A stretch of DNA of 64,000 bases from Algibacter miyuki (GCF_030409805.1 NZ_JAUFQP010000013.1:1246501-1310500), one strand, 5' to 3'. Positions 28,503 through 37,704 are shown, counted from the first letter of the stretch. The notes: generated from the sequence alone by a model not told the origin. Numbers and translations are program-made.

Positions 28503-29567
28503 TTAAAGGTAACTCATTAATATCTCCTTAACCTTTACTTGAGGAGTAAAAGCAGAAACTTTATTTAAGCGATCGAAAATTTTTGAATTAAATGGAGTAG
28601 AATTGTTTTTCTGAACAAGGAAAATTTGTTCATCCTCGGTGGCGAGAAGAGTTTCATTATTGGAGACTAAATGTTCATGAATTTTTTCGCCGTCTCTTAA
28701 TTTTGAAAATCGAATATCAACAGATTCTATTTTACAAAATATCTGAAGCCGTTCAACTAAATGTTTTATTTTGATTGGTTTTCCCATGTTAAATGTAAAA
28801 AGGGCACTTGTATGGCTATCGTTGTTGGCTATTTTTAAAATGAGCTGACACGCCTTTTGCTTATTGATAAAATATCTTGAAATTTCTTTATGTGTTATAG
28901 TAAGCGTTCTATTGGTTTCAATATGTTTTTTGAATAAAGGAACCACCGAACCGTTAGAGCCAAAAACATTTCCGAAGCGTGTTGTTAAAAAAATACTAGG
29001 ACTTGTTTTAGATAAAAAAGCGATATAATCTTCAGAAATACGTTTTGAAATCCCCATAACACTAATAGGATCTACGGCTTTATCTGTGGAAATAAAAATG
29101 AATTTTTTGACTTCAAAAGTTAAAGATAAATCGGTTAATAGTTTAGTCGCAAAAATATTGACTTTTATAGATTCAAAAGGATTAGCCTCCATTAAAGGAA
29201 CATGTTTATAGGCCGCAGTATGAAAAACTATAGTAGGCTGGAAGGTTGAAAAAAGGTGCTGTAATGAATCTTTTTGGGTGATATTTAGTATTTGAAAATG
29301 AATGTTATGTTTATTCTCAAACTCCGACGCATTCATTAAATCGAACAACGGAGATTCGGCAATATCTATAAGAATTAATTTTTTAAAACGACAATTTGTG
29401 AGTTGTTTAGAAAGTTCGCTGCCAATAGAGCCAGCAGCACCTGTTATTAAAATGGTTTCTTCTGAAAAATTGAAGTTTACAATATTTTGGTGTGATGGTT
29501 TAACATCAGGGAACAGTCCAGAATTTATTAATAACTCATCTATATGTGCGGAAATTTCAGCTTTCAT
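28503..29567 (-). CDS. Soluble WbpM/CapD-like nucleotide-sugar dehydratase without membrane domain
   Basis: The 354-aa protein corresponds to the catalytic SDR half of PglF/WbpM: ILITGAAGSIGSEL (residues 39-52), STDKAVDPISVMGISKR (Met171 and Lys175 in place of YxxxK), TTRFGNVFGSNGSVVPLF. Membrane segments and the first Rossmann domain are absent, yet about 38 N-terminal residues look like the linker that precedes the catalytic domain in long forms. It could be a naturally short enzyme or a shortened long one. It is the last gene of the ald-DUF4258-PGT unit, so a role in making the sugar-1-phosphate donor for that PGT is plausible. Confidence 0.75.
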   Translation of the reverse strand: MKAEISAHIDELLINSGLFPDVKPSHQNIVNFNFSEETILITGAAGSIGSELSKQLTNCRFKKLILIDIAESPLFDLMNASEFENKHNIHFQILNITQKDSLQHLFSTFQPTIVFHTAAYKHVPLMEANPFESIKVNIFATKLLTDLSLTFEVKKFIFISTDKAVDPISVMGISKRISEDYIAFLSKTSPSIFLTTRFGNVFGSNGSVVPLFKKHIETNRTLTITHKEISRYFINKQKACQLILKIANNDSHTSALFTFNMGKPIKIKHLVERLQIFCKIESVDIRFSKLRDGEKIHEHLVSNNETLLATEDEQIFLVQKNNSTPFNSKIFDRLNKVSAFTPQVKVKEILMSYL

Positions 29568-29603
29568 CTAGGTATAACGTCTTTATTTAAAGATTGTTTT
29601 GTT

Positions 29604-29639
29604 GCTATAATTTAAATGAAAAACAGTGAAAATTATAGC
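29604..29639. promoter_or_regulatory. Hairpin between phosphoglycosyl transferase and dehydratase genes
   Basis: GCTATAATTT (29604-29613) pairs with AAATTATAGC (29630-29639) across a 16-nt loop in the 107-nt gap. No T tract follows on the minus strand, so it is not a standard terminator; processing or mRNA stability is possible. Confidence 0.25.
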
Positions 29640-29674
29640 GGAATAAAGAGAAGGTATAGGGAAAGCGAAAATAG

Positions 29675-30268
29675 TTATTTTGTAATAACCTTGATCACGG
29701 TTAAGGCTATTAATTTTAGGTCGAAAAAGAAATTTCTATTCTTAATATATGCCTTATTGTATTTTAATTTATCAGGAATGATTGTTTTTATAAATAGTTC
29801 CTCAGGATTTTCGGCGGCTTCTAATAATTCTACTTCATTTCTATATTTTAAAGATGCAAGCCCTGTAATACCTGGACGAACTTTGAATATTTTCATATCG
29901 TCTTCCGTATAGAAATTAACGTAATAGCGTAATTCTGGCCTAGGCCCAACAAAACTCATGTCGCCTTTTAAAATATTAATAAGCTGTGGGAATTCATCAA
30001 TTTTAAACCGCCTTAACAAATAGCCGACTTTGGTTATTCGCGCATCATGATTGCCTAAAGTTAGTAAGCCGCTTTTTTGCGATTTCTCGCGCATGGTTCT
30101 AAACTTATAAATATTGAAATCCCGATTATTTTTGCCAACGCGACCCTGAATAAATAGCACAGGACCTTTAGAATCTATTTTAATGATAATGGCAAGAATA
30201 AGGAGAAATGGAAAAAGAAAAATTAAACCAATTAAAGAAAAAAGAACATCAAAAGTGCGCTTTATCAT
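29675..30268 (-). CDS. Monotopic phosphoglycosyl transferase (PglC-like initiating sugar transferase)
   Basis: The 197-aa protein begins with one hydrophobic re-entrant helix (about residues 8-30) preceded by KRTFD, then GPVLFIQGRVG, the catalytic Asp-Glu pair in IDEFPQL (D91, E92), KGDMSFVGPRPEL and VRPGITG. It transfers a sugar-1-phosphate from a UDP-sugar to polyprenyl phosphate, starting repeat-unit or glycan assembly. It is the minimal form without extra membrane helices, similar in size to PglC. It overlaps the upstream DUF4258-like gene by 4 nt. Confidence 0.92.
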   Translation of the reverse strand: MIKRTFDVLFSLIGLIFLFPFLLILAIIIKIDSKGPVLFIQGRVGKNNRDFNIYKFRTMREKSQKSGLLTLGNHDARITKVGYLLRRFKIDEFPQLINILKGDMSFVGPRPELRYYVNFYTEDDMKIFKVRPGITGLASLKYRNEVELLEAAENPEELFIKTIIPDKLKYNKAYIKNRNFFFDLKLIALTVIKVITK

Positions 30269-30645
30269 GGCATCTTTTCAATTTTTAAATTGGTAATAGT
30301 TGCAATGCTATCGCAGTTTTCAACCGTTAAAACAACTTCTCTTTCATCTAATTCACCTTCAACAAAATAAACACCACAAGGTTTACGTCTGGTATCACTA
30401 TCCGAGAAATTAATGTCGCCTTTTTTTAAAACGGTTCTAATTTCAGTAGAATCAATAATGTTTTTCGATATAAAATCGTTGATTACGGCATTATAAACAA
30501 TGTTTTTTGAGTTAATGTTTTTTAAAACTCGGGCTTCCGGACCATAACTACAGGACGCTTTTTTTCCGTTTAAAAAGAATGTTAAAATAATTAACCCGAT
30601 GGAAAATCCGCCAAGGTAATAGCCAATACGCTGAATAAGTTTCAT
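30265..30645 (-). CDS. DUF4258-like small membrane-anchored protein
   Basis: The 126-aa protein has an N-terminal membrane helix (about residues 8-26) and then a domain with the layout of DUF4258: a helix with NDFISKNIIDSTEIRTVLKKG, then strands around VYFVEGELDEREVVLTV and ATITNLKIE. The function of DUF4258 is unknown, though some relatives resemble toxin-like RNases. The usual His/Arg pair of the family is not evident, so activity is doubtful. It lies 34 nt after ald and overlaps the PGT gene. Confidence 0.55.
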   Translation of the reverse strand: MKLIQRIGYYLGGFSIGLIILTFFLNGKKASCSYGPEARVLKNINSKNIVYNAVINDFISKNIIDSTEIRTVLKKGDINFSDSDTRRKPCGVYFVEGELDEREVVLTVENCDSIATITNLKIEKMP

Positions 30646-30679
30646 TTAAATAATTTTGAGGTCGTTTTGGAGATGCTTC

Positions 30680-31879
30680 TTAAAAGATGAGCAAATTAAT
30701 ATCGCTATAATCTAAACCAAACCATTCTCCCACAGATTTACTAGTTAAAATACCGTGGTAAAAGTACAACCCATTTTTTAAACCGCGATCAAAACGTAAG
30801 GAATTTTCTAATCCGCCATCTTCGGCAATTTTCAATAAATATGGCGTAAAAATATTGCTTATAGACACAGATGAAGTTCTGGAATACCGTGCCGGAATAT
30901 TAGGTACACAATAATGTACCACATTATGTTTTATAAAGGTAGGGTGTTTGTGTGATGTTACCTCGCTAGTTTCAAAACAGCCTCCCATATCTATGCTAAC
31001 ATCGATAATTATGGCACCTTTTTTCATGTGTTGCACCATATTTTCAGAAACCACAATAGGCGCTCTATTAGTGCCGCGAATGGCGCCAATAACAACATCG
31101 CAACGTTTTAAGGCTTTAGTTAAATTTTTAGGTTGAATAGTCGATGTGTAAACCGGACGCCCCAGATGGCTTTGTATGCGTCTTAATTTGGTTAATGAAT
31201 TATCAAATATTTTAACATTTGCGCCAAGACCAATAGCGCTACGACTAGCAAATTCGCCAACAGTACCAGCGCCAAGAATAACAACCTCAATAGGAGGTAC
31301 GCCACTAATGTTGCCAAACATGAGGCCGTTGCCTGTTTCAGAACTTGAAAGTAATTCTGATGCAATTAATACAGATGCCGTTCCAGCAATTTCGCTTAAC
31401 GATTTTACCGCAGGGTAAGCATTATCAGAATCTCTAATAAACTCGAAAGCCAATGCGGTAATACGTTTAGACGCTAAAGTCTCGAAGTATTTTTTATGTT
31501 GTGTTTTTAATTGTAACGCAGAAATTAGTATGGTTTGCGGGTTTATAAGCTTAATTTGCTCTAAACTTGGCGGTTCCACTTTTAAAATCATTGGGCATGC
31601 AAAAACCTTTTCGGTGTCTTTTGTTATTTCTGCGCCAGCTTCACTATAATCTTTGTCGCTAAAATTGGCACCTTCTCCCGCGCCAGATTCTAATAAAACG
31701 CGGTGCCCGTTATTCACTAAAGCATAAACGGCATCGGGAGTTAAACAAACTCGTTTTTCCTGAAAAGCTGTTTCTTTAGGTATTCCTATAAATAATTCGC
31801 CTTTTTTCTTAAATATTTCAAGTGTTTCTTCTTGAGGTAGAAGTTGTTGCTTTGTAAAAGGTGAAAGTGGTTTGCTCAT
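30680..31879 (-). CDS. ald: Alanine dehydrogenase
   Basis: The 399-aa enzyme of the AlaDH/PNT family interconverts alanine and pyruvate plus ammonium with NAD. Features are IGIPKETAFQEKRVCLTPD near residue 32 with the substrate Arg, VLESGAGEGANFSD, ALQLKTQ, and the Rossmann loop VVILGAGTVGEFASRSA near residue 194. MVQHMKKGAIIIDVSIDMGG is characteristic. The protein is longer than the 370-aa Bacillus type, as is common in Bacteroidota. It leads a unit with a DUF4258-like gene and polysaccharide genes. Confidence 0.9.
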   Translation of the reverse strand: MSKPLSPFTKQQLLPQEETLEIFKKKGELFIGIPKETAFQEKRVCLTPDAVYALVNNGHRVLLESGAGEGANFSDKDYSEAGAEITKDTEKVFACPMILKVEPPSLEQIKLINPQTILISALQLKTQHKKYFETLASKRITALAFEFIRDSDNAYPAVKSLSEIAGTASVLIASELLSSSETGNGLMFGNISGVPPIEVVILGAGTVGEFASRSAIGLGANVKIFDNSLTKLRRIQSHLGRPVYTSTIQPKNLTKALKRCDVVIGAIRGTNRAPIVVSENMVQHMKKGAIIIDVSIDMGGCFETSEVTSHKHPTFIKHNVVHYCVPNIPARYSRTSSVSISNIFTPYLLKIAEDGGLENSLRFDRGLKNGLYFYHGILTSKSVGEWFGLDYSDINLLIF

Positions 31880-32018
31880 GCATTTTATTATTTTAATAAA
31901 AAATCAAATTACAAATAAATTTTGAAACTCAATTAAAAATAGGTCATCATTTTAACTTGTGCGAATAGTTTTCATAAATTTTAAGGTTAGACCGCAAAAC
32001 GTATTCAATTATTTACTT

Positions 32019-32026
32019 TAGTTTTG
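32019..32026 (+). promoter_or_regulatory. -7 promoter element of beta-barrel receptor gene
   Basis: TAGTTTTG matches TAnnTTTG and sits 16 nt before the ATG at 32043. The short leader resembles that of other promoters in this window. Confidence 0.45.
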
Positions 32027-32042
32027 CGTTAACTTAACAAAT

Positions 32043-34472
32043 ATGATTAAACAATTAGTATTAATTTTTATTTTACTTTTTTCTTTACATAGTCTTTCTC
32101 AAAGTATAGAAGTTACTGGAGAAATTGAAGACGCAAACAATAAACCTATAGCTTTTGCTAATATTTTAATTACGAGTAGTAAAGAGTATTCAAGCCCTGT
32201 TGGTACAACAACAGATGAATATGGAGTTTTTAAAATATCAAATTTAGAAGCGGGTTCTTGTGTTTTAAACATTAGTTATTTAGGATATAAAACTCAGATA
32301 ATAAATCTAGTTTTAAATGAAAGTAAAACGCTTGATAAAATTATACTTGAAGACGAGCACCAAGAACTTGATGGTATTTTTATTGTTAGTAAGAAGCCAA
32401 CGGTGAAGCGATTGGTAGATCGATTGGTGTTTAATGTTGAAAATTCTACGCTTTCTAATAATAATATGGCCGATGTTTTAAAACATACGCCAGGTGTTTT
32501 GGTTAATAATGATGAGATCACCGTTAAGCAATCTAGCCCAACCATATATATAAATGACAAAAAAGTACATTTATCTACAGCTGAAATTTTACAACTTTTA
32601 GAAAGTATGCCTGCTAATAATATTAAGGCTATAGAGGTTATTACGTCACCGCCAGCAAAATACGAAGCAGAAGGCGGAGCTGTGCTAAACTTTATCACTT
32701 CTAAAAATATTGTCTCAGGTTATAATGGAAGTGTTTTTGGTAATTTTGAACAAGGCTATAAATTTCCTAAATATTCGGTAGGGACGAGTCATTTTTTTAA
32801 GGGTAAAAAAATAAGTGCTTATATTAATTACAACATTAGCCCAAGGAAAGATTACAGACATAACGAGGAATTTGTTAATTTCTCTAACAGTAACGTTCCT
32901 ATTTCTAGTTGGGAAACCGACTATAAACGCGTTCAAGAATCAACAAATCAAAATGTAAATAGTAACATAGATTATGAGATAAATGCAAATAATACGCTTA
33001 GTTTTTCGGCAAATTTATTGTTTTTGCCTCATTCTGGTAATGATAGAGATATCAATTCCTTTACAGAAGTTTTTGGTGCTACAGGAGTTTTAGATTCTAC
33101 ATTTAATACTCAAAATAACGTTATCGATAAGAAGACCAATTTGGCTTTTACGCTCGATTATATTCATAAATTCAAACAAGACGGCGAACAGGTTTCGTTT
33201 AGTGTACATCACACCAATTACGATTTTTCTAGTAATCAAGATGTGAATACCACTTATTTGTTTCCAGATGAATCCCTCATTAGAAATAATAGGTTTCAAT
33301 CTTTTACCGGACAAAATATTGAGTTGTACACAGGGCAAATAGATTATGAACTCCCAATTTCTGATTCTGAATTTTTAGAAGCCGGGGTAAAAGCATCGTT
33401 TATTAATTCGGAAAGTTTACTTGATAGATATGTCTATGATAGCGGAAATAGGGAAGAAGATTTAGAGAATTCTGACGTGTTTTTGTATGATGAAACAAAC
33501 TTAGCCATTTACGGAAGTTATTCTAAAGACTGGAATCGTTGGAGTTTGAAAACAGGAGTAAGAGTAGAGCACACCAATATTAAAGGGAATTCATTATCAA
33601 CAAATGAAACGAATAAATCCGATTATATTAAATTGTTTCCAACCTTTCATTTATTACATGTCATAAATGAAAACAATGAAGTTTACGCCAGTTATAATAA
33701 ACGTATCAGTAGGCCTCGATATGAGCAACTCAATCCTTTTAAATTGTATTTAAGTGATAACTCTTATACTACAGGAGATCCAAATTTAAAACCGGAAATA
33801 GACGATAATTTTATCTTGGGTTACACCTTGAAAGGTAAATATACGTTTGAAGTTTATTACAGAAATGAAAAAAATCCGTCGACTGAAATATGGTTTCAAG
33901 ACAATGATTCTAAGCTGTTGAAAAACATTAATACAAATCTTGATAAAGGCGTTTCTTATGGTTTAGATTTTATGACGTATACTCCTGTTATTTCTAATTG
34001 GAATGTATACGCTTTATCTTCTTTGTTTTATTATGAAAATCATTTCTCTGCCTTAGAAAGTAATAATGCTTTATATACCACGGATAAATGGTCTCTGTAT
34101 TTACAAATTGTAAATTACTTTTCTTTTCTAAAGGATAGAAGTTTAACAGCCGATGTGATGTTAAATTATATTTCGCCAATAGTTGATGGTCCTCGTGAAA
34201 TTAGTAATAGAACAGGTTTAGATATTAATTTTAGAAAAACCTTTTGGGATAACCGCGCATCTCTAAGTGTAGGTGTTAGCGATATTTTTAACACCCAGAA
34301 TTTTACTCAAACTACTAAATATTTAAATCAAGACATTCTATTGAATTCTAAAATGGAGAACAGATTGTTTACCGTTGGCTTTAATTATAAGTTTGGCAAT
34401 TTTAGGTTAACTAATAACCAAAAAGACAAAGAGGTCGAGGAGCAATTAAGATTGGAGCAAAACACGAATTAG
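32043..34472 (+). CDS. Outer-membrane beta-barrel receptor with carboxypeptidase-regulatory-like domain
   Basis: The 809-aa protein starts with a signal peptide (cleavage near SLS-QS, about residue 19), followed by a CarboxypepD_reg-like domain (EVTGEIEDANNKPIAFANI, about 23-105). A plug-like region comes next (SNNNMADVLKHTPGVLVNND; SMPANNIKAIEVITSPPAKY), then an OMP_b-brl_3-type barrel ending in a typical aromatic C-terminal strand region (FTVGFNYKFGNFR) plus a short charged tail. It is a TonB-dependent-receptor-like porin with no SusD partner nearby. The substrate is unknown. Confidence 0.85.
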   Translation: MIKQLVLIFILLFSLHSLSQSIEVTGEIEDANNKPIAFANILITSSKEYSSPVGTTTDEYGVFKISNLEAGSCVLNISYLGYKTQIINLVLNESKTLDKIILEDEHQELDGIFIVSKKPTVKRLVDRLVFNVENSTLSNNNMADVLKHTPGVLVNNDEITVKQSSPTIYINDKKVHLSTAEILQLLESMPANNIKAIEVITSPPAKYEAEGGAVLNFITSKNIVSGYNGSVFGNFEQGYKFPKYSVGTSHFFKGKKISAYINYNISPRKDYRHNEEFVNFSNSNVPISSWETDYKRVQESTNQNVNSNIDYEINANNTLSFSANLLFLPHSGNDRDINSFTEVFGATGVLDSTFNTQNNVIDKKTNLAFTLDYIHKFKQDGEQVSFSVHHTNYDFSSNQDVNTTYLFPDESLIRNNRFQSFTGQNIELYTGQIDYELPISDSEFLEAGVKASFINSESLLDRYVYDSGNREEDLENSDVFLYDETNLAIYGSYSKDWNRWSLKTGVRVEHTNIKGNSLSTNETNKSDYIKLFPTFHLLHVINENNEVYASYNKRISRPRYEQLNPFKLYLSDNSYTTGDPNLKPEIDDNFILGYTLKGKYTFEVYYRNEKNPSTEIWFQDNDSKLLKNINTNLDKGVSYGLDFMTYTPVISNWNVYALSSLFYYENHFSALESNNALYTTDKWSLYLQIVNYFSFLKDRSLTADVMLNYISPIVDGPREISNRTGLDINFRKTFWDNRASLSVGVSDIFNTQNFTQTTKYLNQDILLNSKMENRLFTVGFNYKFGNFRLTNNQKDKEVEEQLRLEQNTN

Positions 34473-34509
34473 ACGCTAGTTTTAAATAGGTTTTCTACCA
34501 AGTAACTGT

Positions 34510-34588
<79 letters not shown>

Positions 34589-34737
34589 CGCCTGTAGAGG
34601 CTTTCTAATCGTTTTAGGAGACTTTATCAACTCGAAAACACTTTCCTTGCCTAAATGAAAAAACACCATAAAAAACGGTTAAGTTTAATATGATGTTCAT
34701 TACACCTTAAATATATTTATTTTTAAATCTAACCGAT

Positions 34738-35229
34738 TTAAAAGTATTCTTTTATTTTATCCCAACCTTTTCTTGGAGTTACTTTGAATTCGTCTTCTAA
34801 TTCTTGTAATGATTTATTGGCGTTGTTAACTTTGTTGAAAATTTGAGCTCTAATAAGATAGATAGATGGAATTATAATACCCATTATAGGTAGTAGGTAA
34901 AATAATTGATTCGTATCTATAAACATAGTATCCTCATTTATAGTTGTGAAAATCTGGTAGATGTACATCGAGATTGGCACAAGTAGCGTATGATACCACC
35001 AATGACGACAAGTGAAAAACCAAATAAACAATAATAGTAGTGGTGTAGTTTTTCCCATAAGGGTCCAAACTAAAGTTTTCATACTACCATAGTAGGTACT
35101 GTCATATCTGAAAATAAAATTGTCCCAAACTGGTGTATGTGGGACAATTTCATATAAGTAAAATAAATAAGGGGTAGAAGCAATTATAGTGGCTATGATA
35201 GTCCCTATAATTAAACTTTTTCTATCCAT
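34738..35229 (-). CDS. Hypothetical membrane protein
   Basis: I place the start at 35229 (MDRKSLIIG), giving 163 aa. The frame is open to 35337, but those extra 36 residues overlap a convincing small secreted-peptide gene in another frame and look non-coding. The protein has about four hydrophobic segments (IIGTIIATIIASTPYLFYLY; a Trp-rich stretch TPLLLLFIWFFTCRHWWYH; two more before residue 135), then a charged C-terminal tail. No family was recognised. The 8-nt overlap with the small gene suggests translational coupling. Confidence 0.6.
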   Translation of the reverse strand: MDRKSLIIGTIIATIIASTPYLFYLYEIVPHTPVWDNFIFRYDSTYYGSMKTLVWTLMGKTTPLLLLFIWFFTCRHWWYHTLLVPISMYIYQIFTTINEDTMFIDTNQLFYLLPIMGIIIPSIYLIRAQIFNKVNNANKSLQELEDEFKVTPRKGWDKIKEYF

Positions 35230-35365
35230 GAGTGGGAATTTTAATTCTCCATTTTTCAATTTTTGCAGTTTGTTGCTCATCTTGGTTGATTGTATTAGCT
35301 GCATAAACTGTAACTGCCATTCCTCCGAAAATCGCAATAGCGATTAAATACTTTTTTGCTTTCAT
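35222..35365 (-). CDS. Small secreted peptide, 47 aa (unannotated-type small ORF)
   Basis: The ORF begins with a clear signal peptide (MKAKKYLIAIAIFGG, then MAVTVYA before ANTI), leaving a mature peptide of about 25 residues, polar and ending KIPTHG. The ATG lies about 20-25 nt downstream of a good promoter on the minus strand (35391-35422). Its stop overlaps the start of the membrane-protein gene (ATGGATAG). The signal peptide, promoter placement and overlap together make it more credible than the alternative frame. Function is unknown; it resembles no family I recognise. Confidence 0.65.
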   Translation of the reverse strand: MKAKKYLIAIAIFGGMAVTVYAANTINQDEQQTAKIEKWRIKIPTHG

Positions 35366-35390
35366 TCTATAGGGGTTTTTAATTATAATC

Positions 35391-35422
35391 CAAATTTAGA
35401 TAAAGACTAAATTTAAAATCAA
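35391..35422 (-). promoter_or_regulatory. Bacteroidota promoter for small peptide/membrane protein unit
   Basis: On the minus strand, TTG (35420-35422), 21 nt spacing and TAAATTTG (35391-35398) match the TTG / TAnnTTTG promoter pattern. Transcription would start about 20 nt before the ATG at 35365. Confidence 0.6.
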
Positions 35423-35558
35423 GCTCAAATGTTAAAATTATGTTAAAAACAATGTTTTTAAAAATTTCCCTTGAGGGTTTCCCGTAAAACTAATTTTATT
35501 TGATAAGTATTCGTGTTTTTGGCATGCTTATGAACTAATAATGTTAGGGTTGGTTGGT

Positions 35559-35963
35559 TTAATTTGCTACTAATTGTCGTGTGTTTTCTGATAATAGTTC
35601 TATGCTTATTATGTTTTCAGTTCCTGAGTATAGGGGTTCAAGAATTTCTGGCCATTCAATAATAATCCAATTATCAGAATCCAAATAATCTTCAATTCCA
35701 AAATTGTAAGCTTCCTCTAAATCGTTAATTCTATACAAATCGAAATGATATATTTTTTTATCATTCAATTGGTATTCATTAACAATAGAAAAGGTAGGAC
35801 TGCTAACGTCGTCATGACTACCTAAAACCTTAATTATAGCACTAATTAGGGTTGTTTTTCCAACACCCATCTCGCCACGGAATAACAAGGTTTTAGACTT
35901 AACATTCTCAATGAGTTGTTTAGCAATACGTTCTACGTCTTTAAGTTGGTAAGTAACTTTCAA
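35559..35963 (-). CDS. tsaE: tRNA N6-threonylcarbamoyladenosine biosynthesis ATPase TsaE
   Basis: The 134-aa P-loop protein supports the TsaB-TsaD complex in making t6A at position 37 of ANN-decoding tRNAs. Walker A is GEMGVGKTT (residues 30-38). Further family marks are DVSSPTFSIVNEY, IYHFDLYRI and the WIIIEWPE strand. The length is typical. The gene lies 93 nt downstream of porX on the same strand, an arrangement consistent with co-transcription. Confidence 0.93.
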   Translation of the reverse strand: MKVTYQLKDVERIAKQLIENVKSKTLLFRGEMGVGKTTLISAIIKVLGSHDDVSSPTFSIVNEYQLNDKKIYHFDLYRINDLEEAYNFGIEDYLDSDNWIIIEWPEILEPLYSGTENIISIELLSENTRQLVAN

Positions 35964-36056
35964 TTTTAAAAATTTAATAACACAATAATAGTAAATAATT
36001 TTTAATTCCTACAAATAACAGCCACCCTAAAGCGCCTTTAGACTCAGTATTAACAA

Positions 36057-37610
36057 TTACTTCGGATTAAATACGACAAATGGAATAACCATCTCCTCTA
36101 AAGAAACGCCACCGTGTTGATACGTGTTTCTAAAATAACTTACATAATGATTATAGTTGTTTGGGTAGGCGAAGAACAAGTCGTTTTTAGCAAAAATAAA
36201 TGAACTGCTCATACTGATAGATGGTAAATGAATTTCTTTTGGGTTTTTAAACGCAACAACTTCTTTGTCTTCATAAGTTAAGCTACGCCCTGTTTTGTAA
36301 CGTAAATTTAAACTGGTATCCCGATCGCCAATAACTTTCGATGGGTTTTTTACATTAATAGTCCCGTGGTCTGTGGTTAAAATTAGCTTAAAGCCAAGTT
36401 GTTGCGCTTGTTGAATCATTTCTAAAAGCGGTGAGTTTTTAAACCAACTGTGGGTTAAAGAACGATAAGCTTTATCATTAGAAGCCAATTCTTTTACAAC
36501 TTCCATTTCTGTTTTTGAGTGCGAAAGCATATCTACAAAATTGTAAACTACAACGCTTAAATCATTTTTCTTTAAGCTTTTAAAATTGTCTACTAATTTT
36601 TTTCCTGCCTTTAAGTTTGTAATCTTGAAATATTCGTGTTCTAAATGGCTAAGGCCTAAACGTTTTAATTGCGTTTCTAGAAATTCTGCTTCAAAAAGAT
36701 TTTTTCCACCTTCATCGGTATCATTTTTCCAGTATTTAGGAAATAATTTCTCCATATCACTAGGCATTAACCCAGAGAAAATAGCGTTTCTAGCGTATTG
36801 TGTAGCCGTTGGAAGGATGCTGAAAAAAGCATCTTCTGTTTCTTTTTTATAATAGTTATTAATAATAGGTTCGAACACTTTCCATTGATCGTAACGTAAA
36901 TTATCAATAACCACAAGCAGTGTTGGCTGTTCTTTGCTTAGTTCTGGTGCAATTTTTTCTTTGAATAGCGTATGCGACATTATTGGAGCCTCAGTGTTTG
37001 GCTCAAACCAATCGGCATAGTTTTTTTCTATAAATTTACCAAAGTGCGTGTTGGCTTCATTTTTTTGAGATTCTAAAATTTCAAACATTCCGGCATCTTC
37101 AATATCTTCCAATTGGATTTCCCAATACACTAATTTTTGGTACAGGCTAACCCATTCTTCATAAGTGTTTACCATAGACAAGTCCATTGCAATTTTCCGG
37201 AACTCTTGTTGGTAATTAGATGTCGTTTTTTCAGAAATCAATCGGGAATGATCCAGATTTTTCTTTAAACTCAACAAAATTTGGTTTGGGTTTACGGGTT
37301 TTATTAGGTAATCGGCTATTTTATTGCCAATAGCTTCCTCCATTATATATTCTTCCTCACTTTTGGTGATCATCACCACCGGAAGGTTGTCTTTTTTCTC
37401 TTTAATTTCGTGTAACGTTTCTAAACCGCTAAGGCCTGGCATGTTTTCATCTAAAAACACGATATCGAAATTTTCTTCATCTAAAATATCGATCGCTTCT
37501 GAGCCACTATTGCATTTGGTAACTAAGTAATTTTTCTTCTCAAGAAATAAAATATGAGGTTTTAATAAATCAATTTCATCATCTACCCAAAGTATTTTTA
37601 TTTTATTCAT
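36057..37610 (-). CDS. porX: PorX: response regulator with PglZ/alkaline-phosphatase-like domain
   Basis: The 517-aa protein is the two-component response regulator of the type IX secretion system. The receiver domain has the acidic pocket VDDE (10-12), phospho-acceptor D54 in FLDENMPG and the conserved Lys in LIKPVNP. After a helical linker, the PglZ/alkaline-phosphatase-superfamily domain carries VVIDNLRYDQW and TTDHGTINVK, the expected metal-binding motifs. PorX is reported to act with PorY and the sigma factor SigP. Neither partner is in the window. Confidence 0.93.
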   Translation of the reverse strand: MNKIKILWVDDEIDLLKPHILFLEKKNYLVTKCNSGSEAIDILDEENFDIVFLDENMPGLSGLETLHEIKEKKDNLPVVMITKSEEEYIMEEAIGNKIADYLIKPVNPNQILLSLKKNLDHSRLISEKTTSNYQQEFRKIAMDLSMVNTYEEWVSLYQKLVYWEIQLEDIEDAGMFEILESQKNEANTHFGKFIEKNYADWFEPNTEAPIMSHTLFKEKIAPELSKEQPTLLVVIDNLRYDQWKVFEPIINNYYKKETEDAFFSILPTATQYARNAIFSGLMPSDMEKLFPKYWKNDTDEGGKNLFEAEFLETQLKRLGLSHLEHEYFKITNLKAGKKLVDNFKSLKKNDLSVVVYNFVDMLSHSKTEMEVVKELASNDKAYRSLTHSWFKNSPLLEMIQQAQQLGFKLILTTDHGTINVKNPSKVIGDRDTSLNLRYKTGRSLTYEDKEVVAFKNPKEIHLPSISMSSSFIFAKNDLFFAYPNNYNHYVSYFRNTYQHGGVSLEEMVIPFVVFNPK

Positions 37611-37696
37611 ATGTATGTTTTTGTAAAGATTTTAAAGTTAAAATGAAGCGAAAAATGACAGCCTTTAAAATGTTAGTTAGGCTCATTTCATATCGC

Positions 37697-37704
37697 TATA
37701 TTTG
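37697..37704 (+). promoter_or_regulatory. -7 promoter element of HD hydrolase gene
   Basis: TATATTTG matches TAnnTTTG, 24 nt before the TTG start at 37729. This distance fits the other leaders in the window and supports the non-ATG start. Confidence 0.5.

Noticed and set aside
35230..35337. Longer N-terminus of the membrane protein starting at 35337
   Set aside because: It overlaps a well-formed signal-peptide ORF in another frame, starts beyond the expected leader position, and the extra residues have no membrane or signal character.
36027..36041. CTAAAG-CGC-CTTTAG hairpin as a porX terminator
   Set aside because: The stem is only 6 bp and no T tract follows on the minus strand.
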